Assembly: GCF_046292825.1 (NCBI RefSeq)
Contig: NZ_JBKBQG010000011.1
Coordinates: forward strand, 1-64,000
Direction: 5' to 3'
Length of the DNA: 64,000 bases
Origin: Salinarimonas sp046292825
GTDB lineage: Bacteria; Pseudomonadota; Alphaproteobacteria; Rhizobiales; Beijerinckiaceae
The notes under the pieces were generated by a model. The model was not told where the DNA came from. It did not search any database and saw nothing but the letters and a program-made list of their open reading frames with translations. The position numbers were made by a program, and so were the translations under genes. Every line of letters starts with the position of its first letter. Position 1 is the stretch's first letter. This document shows positions 42,401 to 50,918 of the stretch, in pieces.

Positions 42401-44312
42401 CGACGTCGACGTCCAGACGCAATCGGTCACGGTCGCCGGCGTCGGCGACATGTCGGGCGACGTGTTCGGCAACGGCATGCTGCTCTCGCGCGCGGTCAAG
42501 CTCGTCGCCGCCTTCGACCATCGCGACATCTTCATCGACCCCGATCCCGATCCGGCGACCTCGTTCGCCGAGCGCGAGCGCCTGTTCGCGCTGCCGCGCT
42601 CGAGCTGGCAGGATTACGATCGCGCGAAGATCTCGGAAGGCGGGGGCGTCTTCTCGCGGGGCGCGAAGTCGATCCCGCTCTCCCCGCAGATCCGCGCGCT
42701 GCTGGGCCTCGACAAGGCGAGCGCGACGCCGCCCGAGGTGATGCAGGCGATCCTCAAGGCGCAGGTCGATCTCCTCTGGTTCGGCGGCATCGGCACCTAT
42801 ATTCGCGCCACGAACGAGACCGACGACCAGGTCGGCGACCGCGCCAACGACACGATCCGCATCACCGGGGCCGATCTGCGCGCGAAGGTGATCGGCGAGG
42901 GCGCCAATCTCGGCGCGACCCAGCTCGGCCGCATCGAGGCAGCCCGGCGCGGGGTGAAGCTCAACACGGACGCGATCGACAATTCGGCGGGCGTGAACAC
43001 GTCGGACGTCGAGGTCAACATCAAGATCGCCCTCGCCACGCCCGAGCGCGAGGGCCGGCTCTCGGCGCAGGATCGCAACGTCCTCCTCGCCGACATGACC
43101 GAGGAGGTCGCCGGCCTCGTCCTGCGCAACAACTATCTCCAGTCGCTCGCGCTGTCGCTGGCCGAGCGGCGGGGGCCCGGCGACATCGGCTTCGTGCGGC
43201 GCCTGATGCAGGATCTCGAGCACGAGGGCCGGCTCGACCGTGCGGTGGAATATCTCCCCGACGAGGCGGCGCTCACCGAGCGGGCGCTCGCCGGCGAGGG
43301 CCTTACGCGCCCCGAGCTCGCCGTGCTCCTCGCTTATGCCAAGCTCCAGCTCTACGATCGCCTGCTCGAGAGCACGGTGCCGGACGATCCCTATCTCGGC
43401 CGCGAGCTCGACCGCTATTTCCCGGCCGAATTGCGCGAGCGCTTCCCCGACGCCATCGCGAGCCATCGCCTGCGCCGTGAGATCATCGCGACGCAGCTCT
43501 CGAACGCGATCGTCAACAGGGGCGGCCCGACCGTGATCGCCCGCCTCGCCGACGCGACCGGGGCGGACGCGCCGACGATCGCCGCGGCCTATGCGGCGGT
43601 GCGCGACAGTTTCGGCCTCGTCGATCTCAACGCCGCGGTGGATGCGCTCGACACCACGATCCCCGGCGCGCTCCAGCTGCGGCTCTACGCGGAGGCGCAG
43701 GACCTCGCGACCGACCGGATGGCCTGGTTCATCCGCAACGTCGACTTCGCGGACGCCCCGCTCGAGAGCGTCGTCGGGCGCTTCCGGGACGGGATCGCCG
43801 AGGTCGAGGCCGCGCTCGAGTCGTGCCTGCCGCAGGCGGTGCTCGCCTCCTGGCGCGAGCGCGCGACGACCCTCGCCGCCCAGGGGGTGCCGGAGGCGCT
43901 CGCGAGCCGGCTCGCCGCCCTGCCGATCCTGCGCTCGGCGCCCGACATCGTCGCCATCGCCCAGGAGAGCGGCCGCCCGATCCGCGACGTGACGGCGACC
44001 TATTTCGCCGTCGACGAGACCTTCCGCCTCGGCGCGCTGACCGCGCAGGGCAGCGAGGTCGCGGTGGCGGATTATTACGACCGCCTCGCCCTCGAGCGCG
44101 CGCTCGGCGGCGTCGCCGACGCCCAGCGCCGCCTCACCGCCGAGATCGCGCAGGCGCCCGAGAGCGGTCGCGAGGCCGTCGACGCCTGGTGCACCACGCG
44201 CCCCGACGTCGCGCGCATCCGCTCCGCAGTCGACGGCATCGTGTCGTCCGGGCTGACGCTCTCGAAGCTGACGGTCGCCGCGAGCCTGTTGGGGGATCTG
44301 GCGCGGGATTGA
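39468..44312 (+). CDS. Large (L_1600-type) NAD-dependent glutamate dehydrogenase
   Basis: A 1614-residue enzyme that deaminates glutamate to 2-oxoglutarate and ammonia with NAD+, typical of alphaproteobacteria and Pseudomonas. The N-terminal half (about 1-700) is the regulatory ACT-like region. The catalytic core includes LRWSDRPQDFRTEVLGLVKAQ, the substrate Lys region VPVGAKGGFVPKQLP (about 851-865), and the NAD-binding VGDMSGDVFGNGMLLS (about 992-1007). A long helical C-terminal domain follows. Length equals the family norm. GGGGGATCC precedes the ATG. The gene is monocistronic, bounded by a palindromic element on its 3' side. A very long antisense open frame covers it and is a codon-bias artefact. 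Confidence 0.97.
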   Translation: MNRIETDAALGAIAAATAALAEEQSRQAPPRMVDDLFGQTPAEDLGRYEPAELATLAASAYDHLRAPRSAGGDGPRHDVRVVDVEFRRDGRSREITVVEIVNDDMPFLLDSTLAELVEQGHEPRLVAHPILAVRRDAEGRLVELLGPARADTPADATRESLIHIHIERLDDEARERLRAALGRIYVDVAVAVADWQPMRGRLVELIAQYRDAPPALPAEELAEALAFLDWIAADNFTLLGMREYCFPDGDVAAEPVQASGLGILRDPSVKVLRRGRELVVMTPEIRAFLLRKEPLIITKANVKSRVHRRVHLDYVGVKLFSEAGELVGELRIIGLFTSSAYTGSTVQVPVLRHKVAKTVARAGFDPKTHAGRALINVLESYPRDELFQIDEETLYAFAREIMNLADRPRVRVLARPDEFDRFVSVLTYIPRDRYDTLARRRVGDFLAGVYGGRVSAAYPAYIEGPLVRTHYIIGREEGTTPIISRESLEEGVSAIVRTWGDALRDTLVEEVGGPRARTLAARYATAFNAAYREAFSARDAIRDLTNIERLSDLRPRAVDLYRREGEPETRVHLKVFSRGGGLPLSVRVPMLENMGFHVVNERTYRVAPAEGAEADRVWLHDMTLERATGGAIDIETIERPIEAALLALFRGLAESDGFNTLVLEAGLGWRDVAMLRALGRYLRQLRIAYGQDYIADTLARHPDVARALVDLFYARFDPRVGDTRPREEAEAQARARIESLLSDVTSLDDDRILRRFANLIEATWRTNYFQIGENGLPRQTIAFKLDCARVEGMPLPRPHTEIFVYAPRVEGVHLRYGKVARGGLRWSDRPQDFRTEVLGLVKAQQVKNAVIVPVGAKGGFVPKQLPPMSDRQAWFEEGQESYRIFIRTLLQLTDNIDGDAIRPPPDTVRHDGDDPYLVVAADKGTATFSDTANALSLESGHWLGDAFASGGSNGYDHKKMGITARGAWEAVKRHFRELDVDVQTQSVTVAGVGDMSGDVFGNGMLLSRAVKLVAAFDHRDIFIDPDPDPATSFAERERLFALPRSSWQDYDRAKISEGGGVFSRGAKSIPLSPQIRALLGLDKASATPPEVMQAILKAQVDLLWFGGIGTYIRATNETDDQVGDRANDTIRITGADLRAKVIGEGANLGATQLGRIEAARRGVKLNTDAIDNSAGVNTSDVEVNIKIALATPEREGRLSAQDRNVLLADMTEEVAGLVLRNNYLQSLALSLAERRGPGDIGFVRRLMQDLEHEGRLDRAVEYLPDEAALTERALAGEGLTRPELAVLLAYAKLQLYDRLLESTVPDDPYLGRELDRYFPAELRERFPDAIASHRLRREIIATQLSNAIVNRGGPTVIARLADATGADAPTIAAAYAAVRDSFGLVDLNAAVDALDTTIPGALQLRLYAEAQDLATDRMAWFIRNVDFADAPLESVVGRFRDGIAEVEAALESCLPQAVLASWRERATTLAAQGVPEALASRLAALPILRSAPDIVAIAQESGRPIRDVTATYFAVDETFRLGALTAQGSEVAVADYYDRLALERALGGVADAQRRLTAEIAQAPESGREAVDAWCTTRPDVARIRSAVDGIVSSGLTLSKLTVAASLLGDLARD

Positions 44313-44394
44313 GACTCCCGGCGCCGGCGCACCCTCTGCCGCCGGAAAAGCGGCTCGTCGCCGCAGCGGACGCTTGCTGCGCAAGCATCTTTAC

Positions 44395-44520
44395 GTGCTG
44401 GGTCCCCTTTCCCTCCGGTCGCAAGCGACCTCCGGCCGGGGATGACACCGTGAGGCCCCCAAAGGGTGTCATCCCCGGCCGAAGCACGCAAAGCGTGCGC
44501 AGGGGAAGGGGACCCAGCAC
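44395..44520. repeat. Palindromic element made of two back-to-back half-elements
   Basis: GTGCTGGGTCCCCTTTCCCT at the left pairs, with one mismatch, with AGGGGAAGGGGACCCAGCAC at 44501-44520. In the centre GGGGATGACAC (ending 44448) faces GTGTCATCCCC (starting 44466). These are the outer and inner parts of the 193-bp element at 9998-10190, arranged inside out. It fills much of the 261 bp between the convergent glutamate dehydrogenase and aminopeptidase genes; no gene is seen there. Confidence 0.82.
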
Positions 44521-44573
44521 AAGATTGGCGCCGCAGGCGCTCCTCATGCCGCCGACCAGGCGGCACCCCGCTA

Positions 44574-45959
44574 TCACCCCCCCGCGCGCTCGGCGACGAG
44601 GGCGTGGATCAGGCGTGCCGCTTGCACCTCGCCGCCTTCGGGGCGGCCGGGGCGGGTGGAGGGGTTCCAGGCGAAGACGTCGAAATGGACCCACGCCTTC
44701 GCCGCGGAGACGAAGCGGCGCAGGAAGAGCGCCGCCGTGATGGCGCCGGCATGCGGGCCGCCGGAGATGTGGTTGACGTCCGCGATCTTCGAGTCGAGCA
44801 GCCTGTCGTAAGGCCCCCAGAGCGGCAGCCGCCAGACCGGATCGTGGACGCGCGCGGACAGCCGCGCGAGATCGGCGGCGAGCGCCTCGTCGTCGGTCAT
44901 GAAGGGCGGCAGATCGGGGCCGAGCGCCACGCGCGCGGCGCCCGTCAGCGTCGCGAAGTCGACGAGGAGATCGGGCGCCTCCTCGTCGGCGAGCGCGAGC
45001 GCGTCGGCGAGGATGAGGCGCCCCTCCGCGTCCGTGTTGCCGATCTCGACACTGATCCCCTTGCGGCTCGGCAGGACGTCGCCCGGGCGGAAGCTCGCGC
45101 CCGAGATCGCGTTCTCGACGGCGGGCACGATCAGCCGTAGGCGCACGTTCAGGCCCGATCCCATGATCATGTCCGCGCAGGCGATCGCGGCGGCGGCCCC
45201 GCCCATGTCCTTCTTCATCAGCGCCATGGCCGAGGACGGCTTGATGTCGAGGCCGCCGGTGTCGAAGGCGACGCCCTTGCCGACGAGCGTCACCTTGAGC
45301 CCGTCCGCCGGCCCCCAGACGAGATCGGCGAGGCGCGGCGCCCGGTCCGCCGCCCGCCCGACGGCGTGAACCATGGGAAAGCCGCGCGCGATGAGATCCT
45401 CGCCCGCGATCACCGACACCTCGGCCTGATGGCGGCTCGCGAGCGCCACGACGGCGTCCGCGATGCCGTCCGGCCCGAGATCGTTGGCGGGCGTGTTGAC
45501 GAGGTCGCGGCCATGCGCCACCGCGTCGATCGTGCGCGCTAGAGCCGCGACGTCGGTCCCGACCGGCGCCACGAGCCGCGCGCGGCGCATGCTCGCGCTG
45601 CGGTAGCGCGTGAAGGCATAGGCCGAGAGGGCGAAGGAGAGGAGCGCGAGATCCGCGCGCTCGGGCGTCGGCTCCAGCCGATAGGTGCCCTCCGGCAGCA
45701 CGCTCGCGAGGCGACCGAGCGCGAAGGCCTCCTCCTCCGGCGAGCCCGTCTCGCGGCCGACGAGCACCCGCGCGACCCCTCCCTCGGCATCCGGGAGGAT
45801 CGCGTGCCGGCCGGGCTTGGGCGAAAAGCCGAGGGCGTCGGCGAAGCGGCGCTCGCTCGCCGACAGGCGCTCGCGCAAGGCCTCCCAGCCGCTCGCCTCG
45901 ACGATCTCTACGGGAATGGCGGGCGCGGCGGCGTCGGCCTCGATCAGCGGGTGCGTCAT
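44574..45959 (-). CDS. Leucyl aminopeptidase family protein (M17)
   Basis: A 461-residue zinc/manganese aminopeptidase of the M17 family, normally hexameric and cytosolic. Catalytic-domain landmarks are GKGVAFDTGGLDIKPSSAMALMKKDMGG (metal and substrate Lys) and NTDAEGRLILADAL (metal ligands and the active Arg). The domain ends with HFDVFAWNPSTRPGRPEGGE. The N-terminal domain is shorter than that of E. coli PepA, as in many alphaproteobacterial paralogues. It diverges from the TPR lipoprotein gene across 133 bp. Confidence 0.94.
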   Translation of the reverse strand: MTHPLIEADAAAPAIPVEIVEASGWEALRERLSASERRFADALGFSPKPGRHAILPDAEGGVARVLVGRETGSPEEEAFALGRLASVLPEGTYRLEPTPERADLALLSFALSAYAFTRYRSASMRRARLVAPVGTDVAALARTIDAVAHGRDLVNTPANDLGPDGIADAVVALASRHQAEVSVIAGEDLIARGFPMVHAVGRAADRAPRLADLVWGPADGLKVTLVGKGVAFDTGGLDIKPSSAMALMKKDMGGAAAAIACADMIMGSGLNVRLRLIVPAVENAISGASFRPGDVLPSRKGISVEIGNTDAEGRLILADALALADEEAPDLLVDFATLTGAARVALGPDLPPFMTDDEALAADLARLSARVHDPVWRLPLWGPYDRLLDSKIADVNHISGGPHAGAITAALFLRRFVSAAKAWVHFDVFAWNPSTRPGRPEGGEVQAARLIHALVAERAGG

Positions 45960-46092
45960 GGTCCCTCCGGTGCGTGACGCGAGAAGGTATCGGGCGCGAG
46001 GAGCGCTTTGGCAAGGCGAGGAGACGCCGTTAACGCGGCGTTAGGGTTAAGAGATTACTTCGTTTTCCAGTGAACGAGCGGAGTTCCCCCCG

Positions 46093-46908
46093 ATGCACCT
46101 CGCGGCTGCCGACGCGCAACAAGGCGCCCCCCGTCTCGCGATGCTCGGGCTCGTCGCGGCCCTGGCGCTCGCGACGAGCGGTTGTCTCACGCGCGGCCCC
46201 GCGACGACCGGCTCCATCGACCCGACGCGCGTCGCGGCCATGAGCGAGCGCGACCTGCGCGCGAGCGCCGATTCGCTCGCCCGCCGCAACGCCGCCAATC
46301 CGACCGAGCCGCGCACCGCGATCGCCTATGCCGCGGTGCTGCGCCGGCTCGATCAGCGCGCGCAGGCGGTGGCGGTTCTTCAGCAGGCGGCCGTCCGCAA
46401 TCCGAGCGACCGCGCGCTGATGGGCGCCTATGGCCGCGCGCTCGCCGATTCGGGCCGGCTGCGCGAGGCGCAGGAGGTGCTCGCCCGCGCCCATTCGCCC
46501 CAGCAGCCCGATTGGCGCATCCTCTCGGCGCAGGGCACCGTCGCCGACCAGCTCGGCGACCAGGCGCGCGCGCAGGAGCTGTATCAGGCGGCCCTCAACC
46601 TCGCCCCGGGCGAGCCGTCGGTCCTGTCGAATTTCGGCCTCTCCCTCGCGCTCTCGCGCAAGCTGCCGGAGGCGGAGGCGAAGCTGCGGACGGCCGCCGC
46701 CGATCCCAGGGCCGACCAGCGCGTGCGCCAGAACCTCGCCCTCGTGCTCGGCCTCCAGGGCAAGTTCGACGAGGCGGAGGGCGTGCTCGCGCGCGACCTC
46801 TCGCCGAACGAGGTCGCCGACAGCATCGCCGCGATCCGATCGATGATCACCCAGGAGGATTCCTGGGCGCGGCTGCGCGCGTCGGACGCGAGCCGCCCGC
46901 GCCGCTGA
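46093..46908 (+). CDS. TPR-repeat lipoprotein, TadD-like
   Basis: A 271-residue protein with an N-terminal hydrophobic segment and lipobox-like ATSGC at about residue 31. Tetratricopeptide repeats follow, for example DQRAQAVAVLQQAAVRNPSDRALMGAYGRALADSG, then QARAQELYQAALNLAPGEPSVLSNFGLSLALS, here cited as blocks 86-120 and 153-184. The arrangement resembles TadD, the outer-membrane TPR pilotin of Flp pilus systems, but no tad genes are in the window. CGGAG precedes the ATG. It is convergent with the glpR-like gene, 6 bp apart. Confidence 0.8.
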   Translation: MHLAAADAQQGAPRLAMLGLVAALALATSGCLTRGPATTGSIDPTRVAAMSERDLRASADSLARRNAANPTEPRTAIAYAAVLRRLDQRAQAVAVLQQAAVRNPSDRALMGAYGRALADSGRLREAQEVLARAHSPQQPDWRILSAQGTVADQLGDQARAQELYQAALNLAPGEPSVLSNFGLSLALSRKLPEAEAKLRTAAADPRADQRVRQNLALVLGLQGKFDEAEGVLARDLSPNEVADSIAAIRSMITQEDSWARLRASDASRPRR

Positions 46909-46914
46909 GCGCCC

Positions 46915-47673
46915 TCACGCGATCACGATCTGCGTCCCCCAGCCCTCGCAGAGCGTCCGCACGGGCTCGGGCGGTTCGGCGTCGGTGAAGAACACGTCGA
47001 TGTCCGACAGGGAGGCGATCCGCACCGGGGCGTTGCGCTGGAACTTCGTCGCGTCGGCGACGAGCATCGTGCGCCGCGCCTGCTCGATGATCGCCTGGCT
47101 GACGCGCACCTCGCGGAAGTCGAAATCGAGGAGGTCGCCGTCGACGTCGAGCGCGGAGGCGCCGATCACGGCGAAGTCGACCTTGAAATGGCGCACGATC
47201 TCGAGCGTGACGTCGCCGACGAGGCCGCCGTCGGGCCGCCGCATCACCCCGCCCGCGACGACGATCTCGATCTCCGGGTTGACGGAGAGGATGCTCGCCA
47301 CGTTGATGTTGTTCGTCACCACCATCAGGTTGCGGTGGCCGATCAGCGCGCGCGCGACCGCCTCCGTCGTCGTGCCGATATTGAGGAAGAGCGAGGCCTC
47401 GTCGGGGATCGCCTCCGCGCAGAGCCGCGCGATGCGCTCCTTCTCCTCCGCCATGAGGGCGCGACGGTCCTCGTAGCCGATCGGCGTCGTGCCCGAGCGC
47501 AGGATCGCGCCGCCATAGACGCGCGTGAGCCGGCCGGCTTCCGTGAGCTCGGTCAGGTCGCGGCGGATCGTCTGGACGGTGACGTCGAAGCGTGCGGCGA
47601 GCTCCTCGACGACGACCTTGCCGTCGCGCTTGGCGAGATCGAGGATCTCCTGTTGGCGGAAATTCTGCGGCAT
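46915..47673 (-). CDS. glpR: DeoR/GlpR-family transcriptional repressor
   Basis: A 252-residue DeoR-family regulator. The N-terminal winged HTH is RQQEILDLAKRDGKVVVEELAARFDVTVQTIRRDL, blocks 6-40, with the TIRRDL recognition helix. The C-terminal sugar-phosphate sensor domain includes LFLNIGTTTEAVARAL and ADATKF. Because it diverges from glpD with an operator-like repeat between them, a role as glycerol-3-phosphate-responsive repressor GlpR is likely. The start at 47673 gives the family N-terminus MPQNFRQQEIL; a longer frame to 47817 is unlikely. Confidence 0.9.
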   Translation of the reverse strand: MPQNFRQQEILDLAKRDGKVVVEELAARFDVTVQTIRRDLTELTEAGRLTRVYGGAILRSGTTPIGYEDRRALMAEEKERIARLCAEAIPDEASLFLNIGTTTEAVARALIGHRNLMVVTNNINVASILSVNPEIEIVVAGGVMRRPDGGLVGDVTLEIVRHFKVDFAVIGASALDVDGDLLDFDFREVRVSQAIIEQARRTMLVADATKFQRNAPVRIASLSDIDVFFTDAEPPEPVRTLCEGWGTQIVIA

Positions 47674-47766
47674 CGCGCGGTCGTCTTCGATTCTCGTTCG
47701 CTCGGGCGCGGAGAGTGGCAGCCCCGGCCGCGTTTGTCGATCCGCGCGGTACAGGCGTGAAAGGCG

Positions 47767-47801
47767 GGTTCGATTTAACAGAAACCGAACGAAGTCGAAC
47801 C
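47767..47801. promoter_or_regulatory. GlpR operator candidate
   Basis: GGTTCGATTT at 47767-47776 and AAGTCGAACC at 47792-47801 form an inverted pair with one mismatch; TTCG/CGAA half-sites recur between them (CCGAACGAA). GlpR of E. coli recognises TTCG-containing half-sites. The pair lies just upstream of the glpD -35 box and between the divergent glpR and glpD genes, so it could control both. Confidence 0.55.
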
Positions 47802-47808
47802 TCTGTCC

Positions 47809-47837
47809 TTGACGCAACGAACATCAGCGCGCATATC
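47809..47837 (+). promoter_or_regulatory. glpD sigma-70-type promoter
   Basis: TTGACG at 47809-47814 and CATATC at 47832-47837 are spaced by 17 bases. Transcription would begin near 47844, about 18 bases before the GTG chosen as glpD start, leaving just room for the GGGAG ribosome-binding site at 47850-47854. Confidence 0.6.
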
Positions 47838-47861
47838 CGGCCCATGATCGGGAGCAAGCCG

Positions 47862-49415
47862 GTGCCGCACGTGACGACGAATCCCCTCGAGCCGGACGCG
47901 CCGATCGTCGATCTCCTCGTGATCGGCGGCGGGATCAACGGTTGCGGTATCGCGCGCGACGCGGCGGGGCGCGGACTGAGCGTCCTCCTCGCCGAGAAGG
48001 GGGATCTCGCGAGCGCGACCTCGTCGGCCTCCACGAAGCTCTTCCACGGCGGCTTGCGCTACCTCGAATATTACGAATTTCGGCTCGTGCGCGAGGCGCT
48101 GATCGAGCGCGAGACGCTGCTTTCCGCGATGCCGCACATCTCCTGGCCGCTGCGTTTCGTGCTGCCGCACGCGCCCGGCATGCGCCCGGCCTGGCTCCTG
48201 CGGCTCGGCCTCTTCCTCTACGACCATCTCGGCGGGCGCAAGATCCTGCCGGGCACGGCGAGCCTCGACCTGCGCCGCGACGCGGCGGGCGCGCCGCTGC
48301 GCGGGGATTTCGTCCGCGGCTTCGAATATTCCGATTGCTGGGTGGACGACGCGCGCCTCGTCGTCCTCAACGCGCGCGACGCGCAGGCGCGCGGCGCCGA
48401 GATCCTGACGCGCGCGGAGGTGGTGCGCGCCGCGCGCGAGGGCGATCTCTGGCGCGTCGAGATCGCGCAGGCCGAGGGCGGCAGGCGCGTCGTGCGCGCC
48501 CGCGCTCTCGTCAATGCGGGCGGCCCCTTCGTGGGCGAGATCATCGCCGGGCGCCTCGGCATCGCCTCGCGGGAGCGCGTGCGCCTCGTGCGCGGCTCGC
48601 ACGTGGTCACGAGGAAGCTCTTCGACCACGATCGCGCCTACATCTTCCAGGGCGCGGACGGGCGCGTCGTCTTCGCGATCCCCTACGAGGGCGACTTCAC
48701 GCTGATCGGCACCACCGACGTCGATCACGAGGGGGGCCCGGACGCGGTGCGCTGCACGGATGCCGAGATCGACTATCTGTGCGGGTTCGTCTCGCGCTAT
48801 CTCGCGCGCGACGTGACCCGCGAGGACGTCGTCTGGACCTATTCCGGCGTGCGCCCGCTCTACGACGACGGCGCGAAGTCGGCGACGGCGGCGACGCGCG
48901 ACTACGTGCTCTCGCTCGACGCGGACGGCGCGCCGCTGCTCAACGTCTTCGGCGGCAAGATCACGACCTACCGTCGTCTCGCCGAGGCCGCCATGGCGAA
49001 GCTCGGCCGCTTCTTCCCGGCCGCGGGCGGGGCCTGGACGGCCGGCGTGCCGCTACCGGGGGGCGATTTCCCGGTGGACGGCGTCGAGGCTCTGGTCGCC
49101 GACCTTTCGCGCGCCTACCCGTTCCTCGAGGCCGCGACCGCGCGGCGGCTCGTCCGCGCCTACGGGACGCAGGCCCGCGACGTCTTGGGCGACGCGCGCG
49201 CCGCCGCGGATCTGGGCGAGGCTTTCGGCGCCGGCTTGTTCGCGCGAGAGGTGCGCTGGCTGATGGCCGAGGAATTCGCCCGCAGCGCCGAGGACGTCGT
49301 CTGGCGCCGCTCGAAGCTCGGCCTGCGGATGAGCGCCGAGGAGATCGCTCGCCTCGACGCCTGGATGCGCGCCGCCGCCCGCGAGAGCGGCACCGTCGCG
49401 CGCGCGGCGGAATAG
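47862..49415 (+). CDS. glpD: Glycerol-3-phosphate dehydrogenase (FAD, respiratory)
   Basis: A flavoprotein of about 517 residues that oxidises glycerol-3-phosphate to dihydroxyacetone phosphate and passes electrons to quinone at the inner membrane. The FAD motif is LLVIGGGINGCGIARDAAGRGL near the N-terminus; TSSASTKLFHGGLRYLE and NVFGGKITTYRRLAE are family signatures. I chose GTG 47862 because GGGAG lies seven bases upstream and the promoter at 47809-47837 would start transcription almost at the ATG 47844, which has no Shine-Dalgarno sequence. The ATG gives 523 residues and remains possible. glpK and glpF are not in the window. Confidence 0.95.
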   Translation: MPHVTTNPLEPDAPIVDLLVIGGGINGCGIARDAAGRGLSVLLAEKGDLASATSSASTKLFHGGLRYLEYYEFRLVREALIERETLLSAMPHISWPLRFVLPHAPGMRPAWLLRLGLFLYDHLGGRKILPGTASLDLRRDAAGAPLRGDFVRGFEYSDCWVDDARLVVLNARDAQARGAEILTRAEVVRAAREGDLWRVEIAQAEGGRRVVRARALVNAGGPFVGEIIAGRLGIASRERVRLVRGSHVVTRKLFDHDRAYIFQGADGRVVFAIPYEGDFTLIGTTDVDHEGGPDAVRCTDAEIDYLCGFVSRYLARDVTREDVVWTYSGVRPLYDDGAKSATAATRDYVLSLDADGAPLLNVFGGKITTYRRLAEAAMAKLGRFFPAAGGAWTAGVPLPGGDFPVDGVEALVADLSRAYPFLEAATARRLVRAYGTQARDVLGDARAAADLGEAFGAGLFAREVRWLMAEEFARSAEDVVWRRSKLGLRMSAEEIARLDAWMRAAARESGTVARAAE

Positions 49416-49431
49416 GGGCGGGACGAGGCGA

Positions 49432-50640
49432 TCACCCGTTGCGCGCGAGCACGCCGTCGAGCCAGGCGAATGCGCGCTCGTCGAAGATCTCGCGCCCCAT
49501 CCCCTCGCAATGACCACCTGCGCCCTCCGCGCGCGTGAAGCGCAGGAAGGTCACCCGCGCCCCCGTCATCGCCGCGGCGAGGCGCTCGCCCTGGCCGGTC
49601 GAGACAGGATCGAGCTCGTTGTCGCAGATCAGGCTGGGGCAGAGGATGCGGGGGGCTGCGTCCCGGTTGTGGAAGTCGCGCAGCATGCGGCAATAATCCT
49701 GCACGCTGCGAGCCCCGTGCGCGGCCATGCGCGGGCGGAACATCAGGGCGCCGTCGCGGCTCTGCGCGAGCGCCTCGAACATCGCCTGCGCCTCCTCGCT
49801 CTCGTCGTCGAGGCGCGCGGCCATATTCGGCGGCAGCCGCGCGAGGAGCGCCGCTCCCATGTCGTACTGGCCCGGATCGGCGATCATCGCGCAAAGCCGG
49901 GTCTCTTCGGCGGCGCCGCGCGGCACCAGATAGCCCGCGAAGCTGCAGCCGATCGCGGCCATGCGCCGCTCGTCGATCTCGGGTTGTGCCTGGGCGAAGT
50001 CGAGAACGGCGCGCATCACGGTCTCGTAATCGGGGCGCATGAAGGCGCGGGTCTCGCGATCGTAGAGCGTCTTGCCCTGGCCGGGGCCGTCGACGGAGAG
50101 CACCGCATAGCCGCGCGCGAGCGCCGGAAAACCCGCCAGCAGCATGGTCTCCTCGGCCGACGAATCGTAGCCTGAGGGCGCGATCAGGGTGGGGCAGGGG
50201 GTCTCGGCGGCCTCGGGGAGGCTCAACCACCCATGGAGGAAGCGGCCTTCGAACGGTATGCGCACCGCGCGCGAGCGCCACGGGCCCAGTGCCATCGCCG
50301 CCGCAAACGCGCTCTCGCTGGCCCGCCAGGCCGCCTGCAGCTCGGCGCTGTCGAGCGCGGCGCGGTGGAAGAAGCCCGATTGGCGGAAGGCCTCGCAGGC
50401 GCGCAACCAGAGAGCGCGCGCGGAGGCGCGCCCCCCGTCCGCCTCGACCTGCTGCGCCCGCGCCGCGAGCCGCTCACCGAGCCCGCTCCACGCCGCGTGC
50501 CAGCTCGCCGCGCTGCCGTCCTCGATCGTCTCCGCGAGCGCGAGGACCTCGCCGAGGCAGGCGGCGCCCAGATACACCTTCCCCAGCGTCCGCTGCAGCT
50601 GCCCGTTGAAGTCCTTCACGGAAAATGGGCTGATCGTCAT
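49432..50640 (-). CDS. Alpha/beta hydrolase of the long-chain FrsA/DUF1100-like group
   Basis: A 402-residue hydrolase with a helical N-terminal domain (1-120) and an alpha/beta hydrolase core. The nucleophile is the Ser in AIGCSFAGYLVPRG; the acid is in DNELDPVSTG and the His in GGHCEGM near the C-terminus. It starts FSVKDFNGQLQRTLGKVYLGA. The architecture recalls 2,6-dihydropseudooxynicotine hydrolase and related C-C bond hydrolases; substrate is unknown. It is convergent with glpD (16 bp) and divergent from aspS. Confidence 0.87.
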   Translation of the reverse strand: MTISPFSVKDFNGQLQRTLGKVYLGAACLGEVLALAETIEDGSAASWHAAWSGLGERLAARAQQVEADGGRASARALWLRACEAFRQSGFFHRAALDSAELQAAWRASESAFAAAMALGPWRSRAVRIPFEGRFLHGWLSLPEAAETPCPTLIAPSGYDSSAEETMLLAGFPALARGYAVLSVDGPGQGKTLYDRETRAFMRPDYETVMRAVLDFAQAQPEIDERRMAAIGCSFAGYLVPRGAAEETRLCAMIADPGQYDMGAALLARLPPNMAARLDDESEEAQAMFEALAQSRDGALMFRPRMAAHGARSVQDYCRMLRDFHNRDAAPRILCPSLICDNELDPVSTGQGERLAAAMTGARVTFLRFTRAEGAGGHCEGMGREIFDERAFAWLDGVLARNG

Positions 50641-50849
50641 CGCTTCGTCCCCGCGCTTTCATGATTGTCGTCAGGACCTTAGGGCGGCGAGCGTGGGCGT
50701 TTCCTTAACGGAATGGGCGGGTGTCGAGGCGATCGAACGGCGCTCGTAGGGGCGGGGGTGCTGCCCCTGCGGACGCGACCACGCTCATTTCGCCCCGCGT
50801 GGTCGAGGGGCGCGGCCGCCGCTCCCCCCCATCCCCTCGCCGCCCTCCC

Positions 50850-50878
50850 TTGACATCCACACCCGCGCATGAATGGTG
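50850..50878 (+). promoter_or_regulatory. Candidate aspS promoter
   Basis: A perfect -35 hexamer TTGACA at 50850-50855 lies about 65 bases before the aspS ATG. The -10 at normal spacing is poor (AATGGT/ATGGTG), so the exact promoter is uncertain. Confidence 0.45.
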
Positions 50879-50918
50879 CGCGCGACGTCACATCCGCTCC
50901 GTCTCGAGGCCGCTTCCC

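Noticed and set aside
38721..44384. A 5.6-kb open frame antisense to the NAD-glutamate dehydrogenase
   Set aside because: It continues in frame into the peroxidase-related gene and has no family motifs of its own over the GDH region. Such long antisense frames are expected where codons strongly favour G or C in third position.
46020..46060. CtrA binding site (TTAA-N7-TTAA)
   Set aside because: TTAA-N7-TTAG is present near 46031 but the second half-site is imperfect, and single near-matches occur by chance; no functional link to the flanking genes.
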